Shown here one piece after another: positions 26,847-34,833 of a DNA stretch of 64,000 bases. The notes under the pieces are model-generated. The model ran no database searches and had not been told where the DNA came from. It was given only the letters and a program-made list of their open reading frames with translations. Each line of letters begins with the position of its first letter. The first letter of the stretch is position 1. The position numbers and the translations under genes are program-made. Source of the DNA: an uncultured Prevotellaceae bacterium. Its GTDB lineage: Bacteria; Bacteroidota; Bacteroidia; Bacteroidales; UBA932. The stretch spans positions 99,214 to 163,213 of the forward strand of contig CAMVFZ010000002.1 in NCBI GenBank assembly GCA_947166905.1. Reading direction: 5' to 3'.

Positions 26847-28922
26847 ATGAAGAAGTTTGCTTTATCTTTTGCGTTGATTGTGGTGGCTTGTGGCGTTATG
26901 ATGGGGCAGTCGGATAAGTATCCGATGGCGTATAAGTGGCTGAATGAGAGAGAGGCGGTGTTTACGCTTAGGGGTGGTTATAATGGGAATGATGATTATA
27001 GCGTGGATGCTGTCAAGCTTACGGTGAAGGAGGGGGTTAAGTGCCCGGCTAAGTATATTGGCTTGCCGTTTGAGCCGGCTGGGTCTGTTAATCCTACGTT
27101 CTCTCCGGATTCCACTAAAATTGCTTTTACCAGGGATAATAACCTGTGGATTGCAGATGTGGAGACCCGGGAGGAGACACAGCTTACTTATGATGGTAAT
27201 CCGTTGATTCTGAACGGTTATGCTTCATGGGTTTACTATGAGGAGATTCTTGGAAGGCCTACCCGTTACAAGGCTTTCTGGTGGAGCCCTGACAGCAAAA
27301 AGATTGGCTTCTACCGTTTTGACAACACAGAGGTGCCGATGTTTCCGATTTTCTCTCCTTTCGGACAGGATGGCAAGCTTAGCCGAACCCGTTACCCGAA
27401 GGCAGGGGAGGCCAATCCAAAGGTTCGCATCGGCATTGTAGACCTTGCTTCTGCAGAGACTGTATGGGCCGATTTTGACGAGAATGACGACCAGTATTTT
27501 GGTACTCCGTTCTGGGGTGCGGACAGCAAGTCCTTCTTTATTTCACGTGAGCCCAGGATTCAGAATACTCTTGATCTTTACAGCGTTTCTGTAGAGGATG
27601 GCTCCAAAACACACATTTACCACGAGGAGTACAAAACGTGGCTGGACTGGATCGAGGGCATGATTTTTACGGAGAAGGGCCTTTATATGGCACGTTCTTT
27701 TGAGACTGGCTGGCAGCAGATTTACTTCCTTTCTTACGATGGTAAAACCCTCAAGAGGCTGACTAATGGCTCCAACTGGAGGATTGAGCTTCTGAAGGTT
27801 GACGAGAAGAAGGGTGACGTTTACTTTACCGCCCGTCGCGAATCGGCAGTCCGCACAGGCTTCTACAAGGTTGATAAGAAGGGAAATATTCATAATCTGA
27901 CCGATGCAGACTATGATGTTACCCAGGTTTCCATCGCCCCGGATTCAAAGCATTTTGTGGCAACTTTAAGCAATTTCAGAACTCCTAATCAGGTATGGAT
28001 CTTCGATACCGACAAGGTGGCATCGGCCAAGGATAAGTTTGCCGCAAAGGGCTCTTATAAAGTGGCGGACCTGACTGGTATACTTGGTGACAGCATAGAG
28101 AAGTTTGCCCTTCCTGAGCTTGTATATCTGACTACTCATGATGGCTTCTCGCTGCCCGGAATGGTTATTTATCCCAAGGATTTTGATCCGTCCAAGAAGT
28201 ATCCCGTGCATGTAGACATTTATGGTGGCCCGGATACTCCGCGTGTCCGCGATGCTTGGTGTGTCTTTGGAGAGAAGAGTGCTAATCAGTGGTGGGGCCA
28301 GAATGGTATCATCGAGTTTACTCTTGATTGCCGCGCTGCCGGACATAACGGCCGTGCTGGCCTGGATTGCATTTACAGGCAGCTTGACGTAGTAGAGGTC
28401 CAGGATTTCTGCGAGTGGGCTGAGTGGATTAAGAGCTTGCCTTATGTGAATGGCGACAAGATTGGCGTAGAGGGCTTCTCTTTTGGTGGAACTATGACTG
28501 CGCTTCTTGTTATGAATCATTCAGATCTCTTCCACTACGGTATTGCTGGTGGTGGCGTTTACGACTGGGCTCTTTACGATACTCATTATACAGAGCGTTT
28601 CATGGAGACTCCCAAGACCAATCCCGATGGTTACGCCAAGACGCGTGTTATAGACCAGGTTAAGAATTATCCTGCAAAGTATCCCGATACCGATGAGGCC
28701 GCAGCATCCGTTGCACCTGTTATGCTTATGCTTACCCACGGTACCGGCGACGATAACGTTCACTTCCAGAATACGCTTCAGCTGATTAACGAGCTTCAGC
28801 GTGCCGGCAAGGCCTTCGAGTTCATGATTTACCCCGATGGTATGCACGGCTATCGCGGCTACCAGGGCGCCCACGATACCGCCGCCCATAGAGCATTCTG
28901 GCTTAAGTATCTGAAGAACTAA
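26847..28922 (+). CDS. S9B dipeptidyl/tripeptidyl peptidase (DPP-IV type), secreted
   Basis: A 691-residue periplasmic or surface serine peptidase that removes dipeptides or tripeptides after proline. A signal peptide ends near GVMMGQ. The beta-propeller includes the S9B marker WVYYEE (substrate N-terminus binding glutamates). The catalytic triad is S545 in GFSFGG, D635 in HGTGDDNV and H667 in DGMHG. The nucleophile motif is GFSFGG where GWSYGG is usual. It starts 8 bases after the helicase gene and is followed by a strong terminator. Confidence 0.93.
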   Translation: MKKFALSFALIVVACGVMMGQSDKYPMAYKWLNEREAVFTLRGGYNGNDDYSVDAVKLTVKEGVKCPAKYIGLPFEPAGSVNPTFSPDSTKIAFTRDNNLWIADVETREETQLTYDGNPLILNGYASWVYYEEILGRPTRYKAFWWSPDSKKIGFYRFDNTEVPMFPIFSPFGQDGKLSRTRYPKAGEANPKVRIGIVDLASAETVWADFDENDDQYFGTPFWGADSKSFFISREPRIQNTLDLYSVSVEDGSKTHIYHEEYKTWLDWIEGMIFTEKGLYMARSFETGWQQIYFLSYDGKTLKRLTNGSNWRIELLKVDEKKGDVYFTARRESAVRTGFYKVDKKGNIHNLTDADYDVTQVSIAPDSKHFVATLSNFRTPNQVWIFDTDKVASAKDKFAAKGSYKVADLTGILGDSIEKFALPELVYLTTHDGFSLPGMVIYPKDFDPSKKYPVHVDIYGGPDTPRVRDAWCVFGEKSANQWWGQNGIIEFTLDCRAAGHNGRAGLDCIYRQLDVVEVQDFCEWAEWIKSLPYVNGDKIGVEGFSFGGTMTALLVMNHSDLFHYGIAGGGVYDWALYDTHYTERFMETPKTNPDGYAKTRVIDQVKNYPAKYPDTDEAAASVAPVMLMLTHGTGDDNVHFQNTLQLINELQRAGKAFEFMIYPDGMHGYRGYQGAHDTAAHRAFWLKYLKN

Positions 28923-28930
28923 TTCTCGTC

Positions 28931-28951
28931 ATGCCCGACCTGATCGGGCAT
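28931..28951. repeat. Dispersed stem-loop repeat, copy 1
   Basis: ATGCCCGA-cctga-TCGGGCAT is a perfect 8-bp palindrome with 5-base loop, flanked by CGTC and CTAAT. Related copies or halves are at 61249-61266, 61746-61771 and 63577-63600. Confidence 0.8.
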
Positions 28952-28960
28952 CTAATAGGG

Positions 28961-28997
28961 AAAATGGTTTCTCGATTTGAGGAACCATTTTCTTTTT
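28961..28997 (+). terminator. Intrinsic terminator after the S9B peptidase gene
   Basis: A 13-bp stem (AAAATGGTTTCTC with GAGGAACCATTTT, one G.T pair), 5-base loop, then CTTTTT. It closes the transcript that begins at the serine palmitoyltransferase promoter or later. Confidence 0.85.
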
Positions 28998-29051
28998 ATG
29001 ATTCAAATCTTGTTTTTATTATAAAACGATTTTAAATATTGATATAATAAC

Positions 29052-29059
29052 TATATTTG
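29052..29059 (+). promoter_or_regulatory. Promoter -7 element before the C10 fragment and lipoprotein
   Basis: TATATTTG, matching TAnnTTTG, 40 bases before the ATG at 29100, in AT-rich DNA. No -33 match at standard spacing. Confidence 0.5.
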
Positions 29060-29099
29060 TGGAGAAATCTACAATTAATAAACAATTTTATTTCGTTTT

Positions 29100-29279
29100 A
29101 TGAGTAAATGTTTTAATTACCACTATCCTCCCTATAACAAAAAGTTTCATATGAACTGGGGCTTTGATGGGGAGTCTGATGGATATTATTTAAACACAGA
29201 TTCATTTACGATTAATAACATTTCGTATAGTTTCTCTACTGATCAGTATATTACACATAATATAAAGGCACATGAATAG
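29100..29279 (+). pseudogene. C-terminal fragment of a C10 (streptopain-like) cysteine protease
   Basis: A 59-residue open frame. It contains FHMNWGFDGESDGYYLNTD, which resembles the conserved C-terminal segment of C10 peptidases (HxxxNWGWxGxxxGYF type), then a short strand region. The catalytic cysteine and histidine, which lie upstream in the family, are absent, so it cannot be an active protease. It begins with its own ATG behind a promoter-like box and ends 8 bases inside the next gene, so it may still be translated. Confidence 0.6.
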
Positions 29280-30381
29280 ATTATCATTATATTTCATTGC
29301 TGTAACTTTTGCAGTGTTTTTCTCCTGCGGCAAAGAGAATAATGTGGTAGCCCCGGAAGAGGATATAGAAGATCTGGGAGACAAGTTTGTACTTGTCCAT
29401 TGTGTGATTCATGCACAGTATCCTGATTGGCCGGAATCAGAACTTAACACGTATGGCCAGAAGATGGCTATGTCGGAATACTCAAGGGAACCTGATTTGC
29501 AGCATTTGTATCTGTGCTACAATACATTAGAGAATGGAAAGCCGGAAAAACTGGAATCGGCCGTTCCGGTTTTATATAATGAAGCAACAGGGACTAAGAT
29601 TGGTACTTTTGAAAGAGTTTCGGATTATGAGTGGCAGTTGAGATTTCTTCCAACAGGTAATGTGGTTGATGATTCGCATAAACGCTACACTATAAAGTAT
29701 CGGCTTGAGATAACCGACATTCCAGGAAAAGATAAAATCACTGCTGTCGCAGAATTTGATAAGGAAGTATCAAACAAGTATTTTACCATATCCGATAATA
29801 CTTACCTTGAATCTGGCCGTTTGTTTCATGCACTTCATCAAAAAGAAGAATCCAACACAAATGCCTGGCTTTTTGCGGATACTTATGAAAGGATTGCTGA
29901 TTGGGGACCGTATGGTCAAATAATCGGTATTCCTATACCATACAAAAGTGTAAATCGGTTTGTAACATCCTCCAGTTTATGTACAAATTATCCGAACTGC
30001 GATTCTTTTAATTATGATAGAGCAAATGAGAGATATCCATTTGCAATTAGATTAAATGATTACAATAAAAAAGAAAAGTCAGGAGATTTTTATCTGTCTT
30101 TGAGTCCCTTTATTGACGGATTCGTTTCAATTGGTGACATCGATTATTTTAAGAAAACAGAGTTGACAATTAACTACGTATCTGACAGTTACGACAAGTT
30201 TTTGAAAACGGGGATAATTTACTGCGTCAATAATAACATAGATATTACAGCCCAAGAGGGTCTTCCGATTATCCTACCAAATAAATCTATATCCTCCAAT
30301 ATAAAAGGTGGGCTGGGGGTTTTCGGTATTCAAATAGCGTCATTCATAAATGATACATGGTCGAATACCGGTATCCTTTGA
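29272..30381 (+). CDS. Orphan lipoprotein, possibly DUF4249-like
   Basis: A 369-residue lipoprotein: signal peptide with lipobox VFFSCG. The mature part is rich in tyrosine, asparagine and lysine, with beta-strand character (YTIKYRLEITDIPG) and a C-terminal SNIKGGLGVFG segment, which resembles the end of DUF4249 proteins that accompany TonB-dependent receptors. I would not assign the family firmly, and there is no receptor next to it. It is clearly more AT-rich than its neighbours, uses A- and T-ending codons, starts inside the C10 fragment, and is followed by repeats: all signs of transfer. Confidence 0.75.
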   Translation: MNRLSLYFIAVTFAVFFSCGKENNVVAPEEDIEDLGDKFVLVHCVIHAQYPDWPESELNTYGQKMAMSEYSREPDLQHLYLCYNTLENGKPEKLESAVPVLYNEATGTKIGTFERVSDYEWQLRFLPTGNVVDDSHKRYTIKYRLEITDIPGKDKITAVAEFDKEVSNKYFTISDNTYLESGRLFHALHQKEESNTNAWLFADTYERIADWGPYGQIIGIPIPYKSVNRFVTSSSLCTNYPNCDSFNYDRANERYPFAIRLNDYNKKEKSGDFYLSLSPFIDGFVSIGDIDYFKKTELTINYVSDSYDKFLKTGIIYCVNNNIDITAQEGLPIILPNKSISSNIKGGLGVFGIQIASFINDTWSNTGIL

Positions 30382-30393
30382 CAAAAATTCTAT

Positions 30394-30421
30394 AGTCTTG
30401 CTCTTCGGGGCAAGACTTTTT
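30394..30421 (+). terminator. Intrinsic terminator after the orphan lipoprotein
   Basis: AGTCTTGC, 8-base loop, GCAAGACT, then TTTT. This hairpin and the bases after it are repeated about 310 bases downstream at 30703-30750. Confidence 0.75.
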
Positions 30422-30435
30422 CTATGCGAAAGTAC
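30396..30435. repeat. Direct repeat, copy A (partner at 30706-30750)
   Basis: TCTTGCTC...GGGCAAGACTTTTTCTATGCG.AAGTACTTGCCG is present here (30396-about 30443) and again at about 30706-30752 with few differences. Copy B is part of the methyltransferase coding sequence (minus strand, GKYFRIEKVLP). Copy A lies beyond the end of that gene. Confidence 0.75.
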
Positions 30436-30546
30436 TTGCCGAAGCGAAGAATCCCAAAGACTACCTTTCCAAAATGCGTCGCCGTGAACCGGAACTTGCC
30501 AAAGGATGGGGACAAATTGTCCACCCCCTCATCACCCTTTGTGCGA
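30425..30546 (+). pseudogene. Fragment resembling a Bro-N (BRO/antirepressor) domain gene
   Basis: One plus-strand frame reads YAKVLAEAKNPKDYLSKMRR then REPELAKGWGQIVHPL, ending in a TAA at about 30557. This resembles the segment of BRO/DinD-type N-terminal domains found in phage antirepressors and related mobile genes (an NPKDY-x-x-KMR..REPEL pattern). There is no start, and both ends of the domain are missing. The C-terminus of the methyltransferase gene on the other strand is antisense to it. Family assignment is from memory of the motif only. Confidence 0.45.
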
Positions 30547-31702
30547 TAAGAAGATAATTTGAATCTGAACAGCCCACAGCGAAGAGGTGAGAGGTGGCGC
30601 TGGGGGTGGCGTGAAGACGCTTTTTAAGGTCTTCGGCCTTTATTGGAACATTGTGGGTTGAAACCTCGGCGGCGATTCCCTGACGCGCGATTTCTTTTAT
30701 GGTCTTGCTCTGTAAGGGCAAGACTTTTTCTATGCGGAAGTACTTGCCGGGGAGGGAGATTCCTCCACTACGGTCGGAATGACAAGATGGTGTAGCCTGA
30801 AATGAATCAGGGGCAATGTACAGGTGTGTATGCTTGGCGAGTTTGGTGTAGCCCAGGGTGCAGGGATAGTCGAATAGACCTGCTTTAAGCAAGGCTTTGC
30901 CTGGTTCAAAGAGGATTGCCCCTGGTCGGACATCTGCGGCGTTGGCGTTGTCTTCTCCTGGGGCTGGGGCTGATGTCCGGTCAAAAGGTCCCAGAGTGAT
31001 GCCATCTTCGTGGAGTATGAACTCTACGGGGCCGGACCAGCCGCGCTGAAGCAGCAGGAGAAGCTCCTTGCATTCGCTGTCGAAGGCCACCACGTGAAGC
31101 TCACGGACGGCAGCGCCAAGACGCTGCAGGAGCATTGTGATATCGGCCATAGGGGAGAGCTTGAGAAGGAGGTTGGGGCTGGCGGCCAGAAGCTCTTCTT
31201 TGAGTTTGAGTACATCTGGCTGGCAGTCTTCCAGCAGGAATACTTTCTTTCCTGTGGCGGAGCGCCTTGCCGGGTCCAGGAAGATTATATCGGGTTTAAA
31301 ATCTCCAAGGATATCCTTAAGATTTCCCGGTTCTAGAAGTCTATTAGAAATTGTTATATTACTACACCCTAAAACCTCAAAATTGTGCTTTACTGCTTCA
31401 GCTAACTCAGTATTAGCCTCGTTATAAAGTACTTCCTCAAAGTATTTACTGAATGCCCAACTGTCTACACCCAAACCTCCCGTCAAATCCGCTATTCTGT
31501 CTGCAGCAAGGGCCTGAAATGCTACCCGGGCTTTGTAGAGGGCGGTATTTTCGCTGGAACATTGCTGGGTGCTTAGGGATGACGGGAAGATTAGAGATTC
31601 CCGGTCAGGGCCGGGAATGACAGAGAACCAGGACGGGACCTTGCGGGCCATCCGGGACTTGGTTTCGGCGTCAAGCTTTTTTAGAATACCATCCAGCGAC
31701 AT
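30461..31702 (-). CDS. THUMP-like class I SAM methyltransferase with repeat-derived insertions
   Basis: A 413-residue protein. SAM-binding motif I is DLTGGLGVDSWAFS; the catalytic-type motif is FLDPARR; the C-terminal THUMP-like domain includes VSTHNVPIKAEDLKKRL. The start is the ATG at 31702, because the -7 box at 31735-31728 puts transcription start downstream of the longer frame's ATG at 31750. Two segments look inserted: VIPGPDRES near residue 28, between PSW and LIFPSSLS, and CHSDRSGGISLP in the C-terminal half; each is the translation of a palindromic repeat. The last 24 residues are antisense to a foreign fragment and are probably not original. The substrate is unknown. Confidence 0.82.
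   Translation of the reverse strand: MSLDGILKKLDAETKSRMARKVPSWFSVIPGPDRESLIFPSSLSTQQCSSENTALYKARVAFQALAADRIADLTGGLGVDSWAFSKYFEEVLYNEANTELAEAVKHNFEVLGCSNITISNRLLEPGNLKDILGDFKPDIIFLDPARRSATGKKVFLLEDCQPDVLKLKEELLAASPNLLLKLSPMADITMLLQRLGAAVRELHVVAFDSECKELLLLLQRGWSGPVEFILHEDGITLGPFDRTSAPAPGEDNANAADVRPGAILFEPGKALLKAGLFDYPCTLGYTKLAKHTHLYIAPDSFQATPSCHSDRSGGISLPGKYFRIEKVLPLQSKTIKEIARQGIAAEVSTHNVPIKAEDLKKRLHATPSATSHLFAVGCSDSNYLLIAQRVMRGWTICPHPLASSGSRRRILER
30756..30783. repeat. Palindromic repeat within coding sequence (insertion 2)
   Basis: GAGATTCCTCCACTACGGTC plus GGAATGAC. On the minus strand it encodes CHSDRSGGIS in the methyltransferase. It is related to the CATTTCGA...GAAATCTCC repeat at 63653-63725. 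Confidence 0.75.
31596..31621. repeat. Palindromic repeat within coding sequence (insertion 1)
   Basis: ATTCCCGG (31597-31604), 6-base loop, CCGGGAAT (31611-31618), flanked by GAC; a perfect 8-bp palindrome translated as VIPGPDRES in the methyltransferase frame. Confidence 0.75.
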
Positions 31703-31727
31703 CGGCGAAAGGAAATGTATACATCGG

Positions 31728-31735
31728 CAAAAATA
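31728..31735 (-). promoter_or_regulatory. Promoter -7 element of the methyltransferase gene
   Basis: Minus-strand TATTTTTG matches TAnnTTTG; predicted transcription start near 31721, which rules out the upstream ATG at 31750. Confidence 0.55.
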
Positions 31736-31743
31736 GTCATAAT

Positions 31744-31775
31744 CTTGCATTAACCGAAATAAATCACTATATTTG
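31744..31775 (+). promoter_or_regulatory. Promoter of the phosphosugar mutase gene
   Basis: CTTG at 31744-31747 (one mismatch to TTTG), 20-base spacer, TATATTTG at 31768-31775. Divergent from, and interleaved with, the methyltransferase promoter. Confidence 0.7.
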
Positions 31776-31810
31776 AAAACTACTTGAATTAAAATTAAAA
31801 CACTAATAAT

Positions 31811-33475
31811 ATGGCTGAAAAGAATTACATGGAAGTTGCCCAGAGCTGGTTGAACGGCGACTTCGACCCCGCAACAAAAAGTCAGATCATCCTTCTCAGA
31901 AACGAAGACCCCGCAGGTTTTGAGGATGCATTCTACAAGAATCTGGAATTCGGCACAGGTGGCCTCAGGGGCATTATGGGCGTAGGTACCAACAGAATGA
32001 ACAAATACACCGTTGGTATGGCAACCCAGGGCCTTGCGAACTATATGAAATCACGAATCGAGGGTCCTCTGAGCGTATGTATTTCTTACGACAGCCGCAA
32101 CAACAGCAAAGAGTTCGCACGCATTACTGCTGATGTACTCTCTGCAAATGGCATAAATGTATACCTTTGGGACAATATCCGCCCGATTCCTCTGCTCAGC
32201 TACTCTGTACGCAGCAAGAAGGCAAACGCCGGCGTGATGATTACAGCGTCGCATAATCCCAAGGAGTATAATGGTTACAAAGTATTCTGGAACGATGGAG
32301 CACAGGTAACCGCCCCTGTTGATAAGGAAATCGTAGCAGAGGTTAACAAAATTACCGATCCTTCACAGGTTAAGTTCAAACCCGGAGAGGATGCCGCTCC
32401 TATTCAGCTCATGGGTAAGGAAATGGACGACAAATACTTTAACGACGTTCTTTCCCTGACTCTTAGCCCGGAATCAAGGGCCCGTCACTCAGACCTTAAG
32501 ATTGTCTACACACCTATCCACGGAAGTGGTGTCCGCATCGTGCCGGAGGCACTGGCCAGGATGGGCTTCAAGAATATTATCCATGTACCGGAGCAGGATG
32601 TCAGCGACGGTAATTTCCCTACCGTAATGTCTCCTAACCCGGAGGAAGCATCGGCCCTTAAGATGGCCATTGAGAAGGCTGACAAAGAGGGCGCAGACCT
32701 TGTAATGGCTACAGACCCTGATGCTGACCGCATCGGCATTGCAGTACGTGACAACGAGGGTAAAATGGTGCTGCTGAACGGCAACCAGACCGGTTCCATC
32801 CTCACTTGGTACATACTTACCAGGATGAAGGAGCTCGGCCGCCTGAAGAACAATCAGTACGTTGTTAAAACCATAGTTACAACTCCTTTGATCGCAGAGA
32901 TTGCAGCTTCTTTCGGCGTTAAATGCTATGACGTACTTACCGGCTTCAAGTTCATTGCAGCTGTTGTCAAGGCTCACGAGGGCAAGGATGAATTCATCTG
33001 CGGCGGTGAGGAAAGCTACGGCTTCAACGTAGGTGAGTACGTTCGTGACAAGGATGCTCCTATCTCCTGCTGCTTCGTTGCAGAATGCGCAGCCTGGGCA
33101 GCAGATCAGGGCCTTACCCTGTACCAGCTGCTCCAGAACATCTACAAGCAGTACGGCTACCGCAAGGAAGGCCTCGTTTCACTGGTACGCAAGGGCATTT
33201 CCGGCGCACAGGAAATCCAGCAGATCATGAAGGATATGCGCCAGACTCCTCCCGCACAGCTTGACGGTTCACCCGTTACCAAGGTTGTGGATTATCTTGA
33301 GACAGAGAAGACCGGCCTGCCTTCTTCCAACGTGCTGCAGTTCTTCGACGCTGCCGGCGACGTTGTAACAGTACGTCCTTCCGGCACAGAGCCCAAGATC
33401 AAGTTCTACTTCGGTGCCAAGGGTGCCGATGCCGACGAGAAGATTGCCCGCCTGAAGGAACAATTAGTTAAATAA
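31811..33475 (+). CDS. Phosphosugar mutase (phosphoglucomutase/phosphomannomutase family)
   Basis: A 554-residue alpha-D-phosphohexomutase. FGTGGLRGIMGVGTNRMN opens domain 1; the phosphoserine loop is MITASHNPKEYNGYK; the Mg2+ loop is ATDPDADRIGIAV; the sugar-binding loop is CGGEESYGF; and RPSGTEPKIKFY binds phosphate at the C-terminus. Length is a little below the roughly 580 usual for Bacteroidota. Glucose-1-phosphate/glucose-6-phosphate exchange is the likeliest activity, but the family also includes mannose and pentose enzymes. Confidence 0.93.
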   Translation: MAEKNYMEVAQSWLNGDFDPATKSQIILLRNEDPAGFEDAFYKNLEFGTGGLRGIMGVGTNRMNKYTVGMATQGLANYMKSRIEGPLSVCISYDSRNNSKEFARITADVLSANGINVYLWDNIRPIPLLSYSVRSKKANAGVMITASHNPKEYNGYKVFWNDGAQVTAPVDKEIVAEVNKITDPSQVKFKPGEDAAPIQLMGKEMDDKYFNDVLSLTLSPESRARHSDLKIVYTPIHGSGVRIVPEALARMGFKNIIHVPEQDVSDGNFPTVMSPNPEEASALKMAIEKADKEGADLVMATDPDADRIGIAVRDNEGKMVLLNGNQTGSILTWYILTRMKELGRLKNNQYVVKTIVTTPLIAEIAASFGVKCYDVLTGFKFIAAVVKAHEGKDEFICGGEESYGFNVGEYVRDKDAPISCCFVAECAAWAADQGLTLYQLLQNIYKQYGYRKEGLVSLVRKGISGAQEIQQIMKDMRQTPPAQLDGSPVTKVVDYLETEKTGLPSSNVLQFFDAAGDVVTVRPSGTEPKIKFYFGAKGADADEKIARLKEQLVK

Positions 33476-33481
33476 TTAAGA

Positions 33482-34219
33482 ATGAATAAGATACTCGTAC
33501 CGTTGATGCTTGTCGCAGGGGCTTTTGCAGCCTCCTGCGGCGGCGCATCGGAGGGCAGTAAAGATGTAGCTCCCGTAAAAGAGCCTTACGTTTACCATGC
33601 CCAGCGCACGTCCGGCCTTGTGATTGACGGCAAATTGGACGAGCCTGACTGGCTGTCCGCCAAACCCAGCGAGAAATTCGCGGATATCTCCGTAGATACC
33701 CTTGCGGCTAAGGAAACCACTGTCAAGATGTTGTGGGACGACGAAAACCTTTACATCGGCGCAACCATCATCGAAGACAAGATTGTGGCCAACCTTAAGC
33801 AGAGGGACACCATTATCTGGAAAGAAAACGACTTTGAGGTCTTTATCGATCCCGATGGTGACGGGAGGGCTTACTTTGAGATTGAACTCAATGCCATCGG
33901 CACTGTAATGGACCTTATGATGGACAGGCCCTACAGCGAGGGCGGCAACTTCTACATGCCCTGGGATTGCCCTGGCCTGCAGGTTGCAACGTCGACTGAC
34001 GAAAACGGATGGTTCGTAGAAATGGCCATACCCCGCAAAGGACTGATGGTTGGTTTTACCAAACCGGAGGACCTGCCCTTCTGGCGCATCAACTTCTCAC
34101 GCGTAGAATGGATGCGTGCCGACAGGGAAGAGAATTGGGTATGGTGCCCCACCGGCAAGATCGACATGCATGTGCCGGAGCGATGGGGTTACGTTTATTT
34201 CTCTGAAGAGGAAAAATAA
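33482..34219 (+). CDS. Lipoprotein with CBM9-like domain
   Basis: A 245-residue exported protein; signal peptide with lipobox FAASC. The mature protein is a single carbohydrate-binding family 9-like (DOMON-type) domain: IDGKLDEPDWLSAKP, MLWDDENLYIGATI, ENDFEVFIDPDGDGRAYFEI, MDLMMDRPYSEGG and WRINFSRVEW are the usual blocks. No catalytic domain is attached. It follows the mutase by 6 bases and overlaps nth (other strand) by 25 bases. Confidence 0.88.
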   Translation: MNKILVPLMLVAGAFAASCGGASEGSKDVAPVKEPYVYHAQRTSGLVIDGKLDEPDWLSAKPSEKFADISVDTLAAKETTVKMLWDDENLYIGATIIEDKIVANLKQRDTIIWKENDFEVFIDPDGDGRAYFEIELNAIGTVMDLMMDRPYSEGGNFYMPWDCPGLQVATSTDENGWFVEMAIPRKGLMVGFTKPEDLPFWRINFSRVEWMRADREENWVWCPTGKIDMHVPERWGYVYFSEEEK

Positions 34220-34833
34220 CGGCAGAAGTCTTTAAGGCCGCAGGTGCTGCATTTTGGAGCCCTGGCCGTACAAATATATCTCCCGTGCAGTATGAGCCAG
34301 TGATGAGCTGTTGCCCGAAGCTGTACGGGGATATTTTTTTCAAGCTCTGCGCTAACCTTTTCCGGGGTTTTGGCGTCTGAAAGGCCAAGGCGGTGAGCCA
34401 CCCTGAAAACATGGGTGTCTACGGCTATTACCGGGTTGTCAAAGACTATGCTTGTGACAACGTTGGCTGTTTTAAGGCCTACTCCTGGAAGTGTACGCAG
34501 CTCGTCCCTGTCCGATGGTACCTGGCCTCCGAAGTCGGCTACAAGCTTTTCTGCCATGCCTTTAAGGTGGGCGGCTTTGCTGTTGGGATAAGAAATGCTT
34601 TTGATAAGGGCAAGGATATCTTCCGTACTGGCAGCTGCCATAGAGGCGGCATCGGGATAAGCTTCAAACAGGGCAGGGGTGACCATGTTCACCCTTTTGT
34701 CTGTGCACTGGGCAGAAAGAATCACAGCCACAAGCAGCTGGAAAGGGGAGGCAAAGCTAAGCTCGCTCTTTGGAGCCGGAACATTGGTCTGGAACCAAGC
34801 GAGGACCTCACTGTATCTCTGAGCACGTCTCAT
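34195..34833 (-). CDS. nth: Endonuclease III
   Basis: A 212-residue base-excision DNA glycosylase/AP lyase that removes oxidised pyrimidines. Helix-hairpin-helix LPGVGLKTANVV carries the catalytic lysine and VDTHVFRVAHRLGL the aspartate. The 4Fe-4S cluster is CxxxxxxCxxCxxxxxC (CTARAPKCSTCGLKDFC). The N-terminus aligns well with E. coli Nth, so the 26-base overlap with the end of ftsE looks real and suggests translational coupling. Confidence 0.96.
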   Translation of the reverse strand: MRRAQRYSEVLAWFQTNVPAPKSELSFASPFQLLVAVILSAQCTDKRVNMVTPALFEAYPDAASMAAASTEDILALIKSISYPNSKAAHLKGMAEKLVADFGGQVPSDRDELRTLPGVGLKTANVVTSIVFDNPVIAVDTHVFRVAHRLGLSDAKTPEKVSAELEKNIPVQLRATAHHWLILHGRYICTARAPKCSTCGLKDFCRYFSSSEK

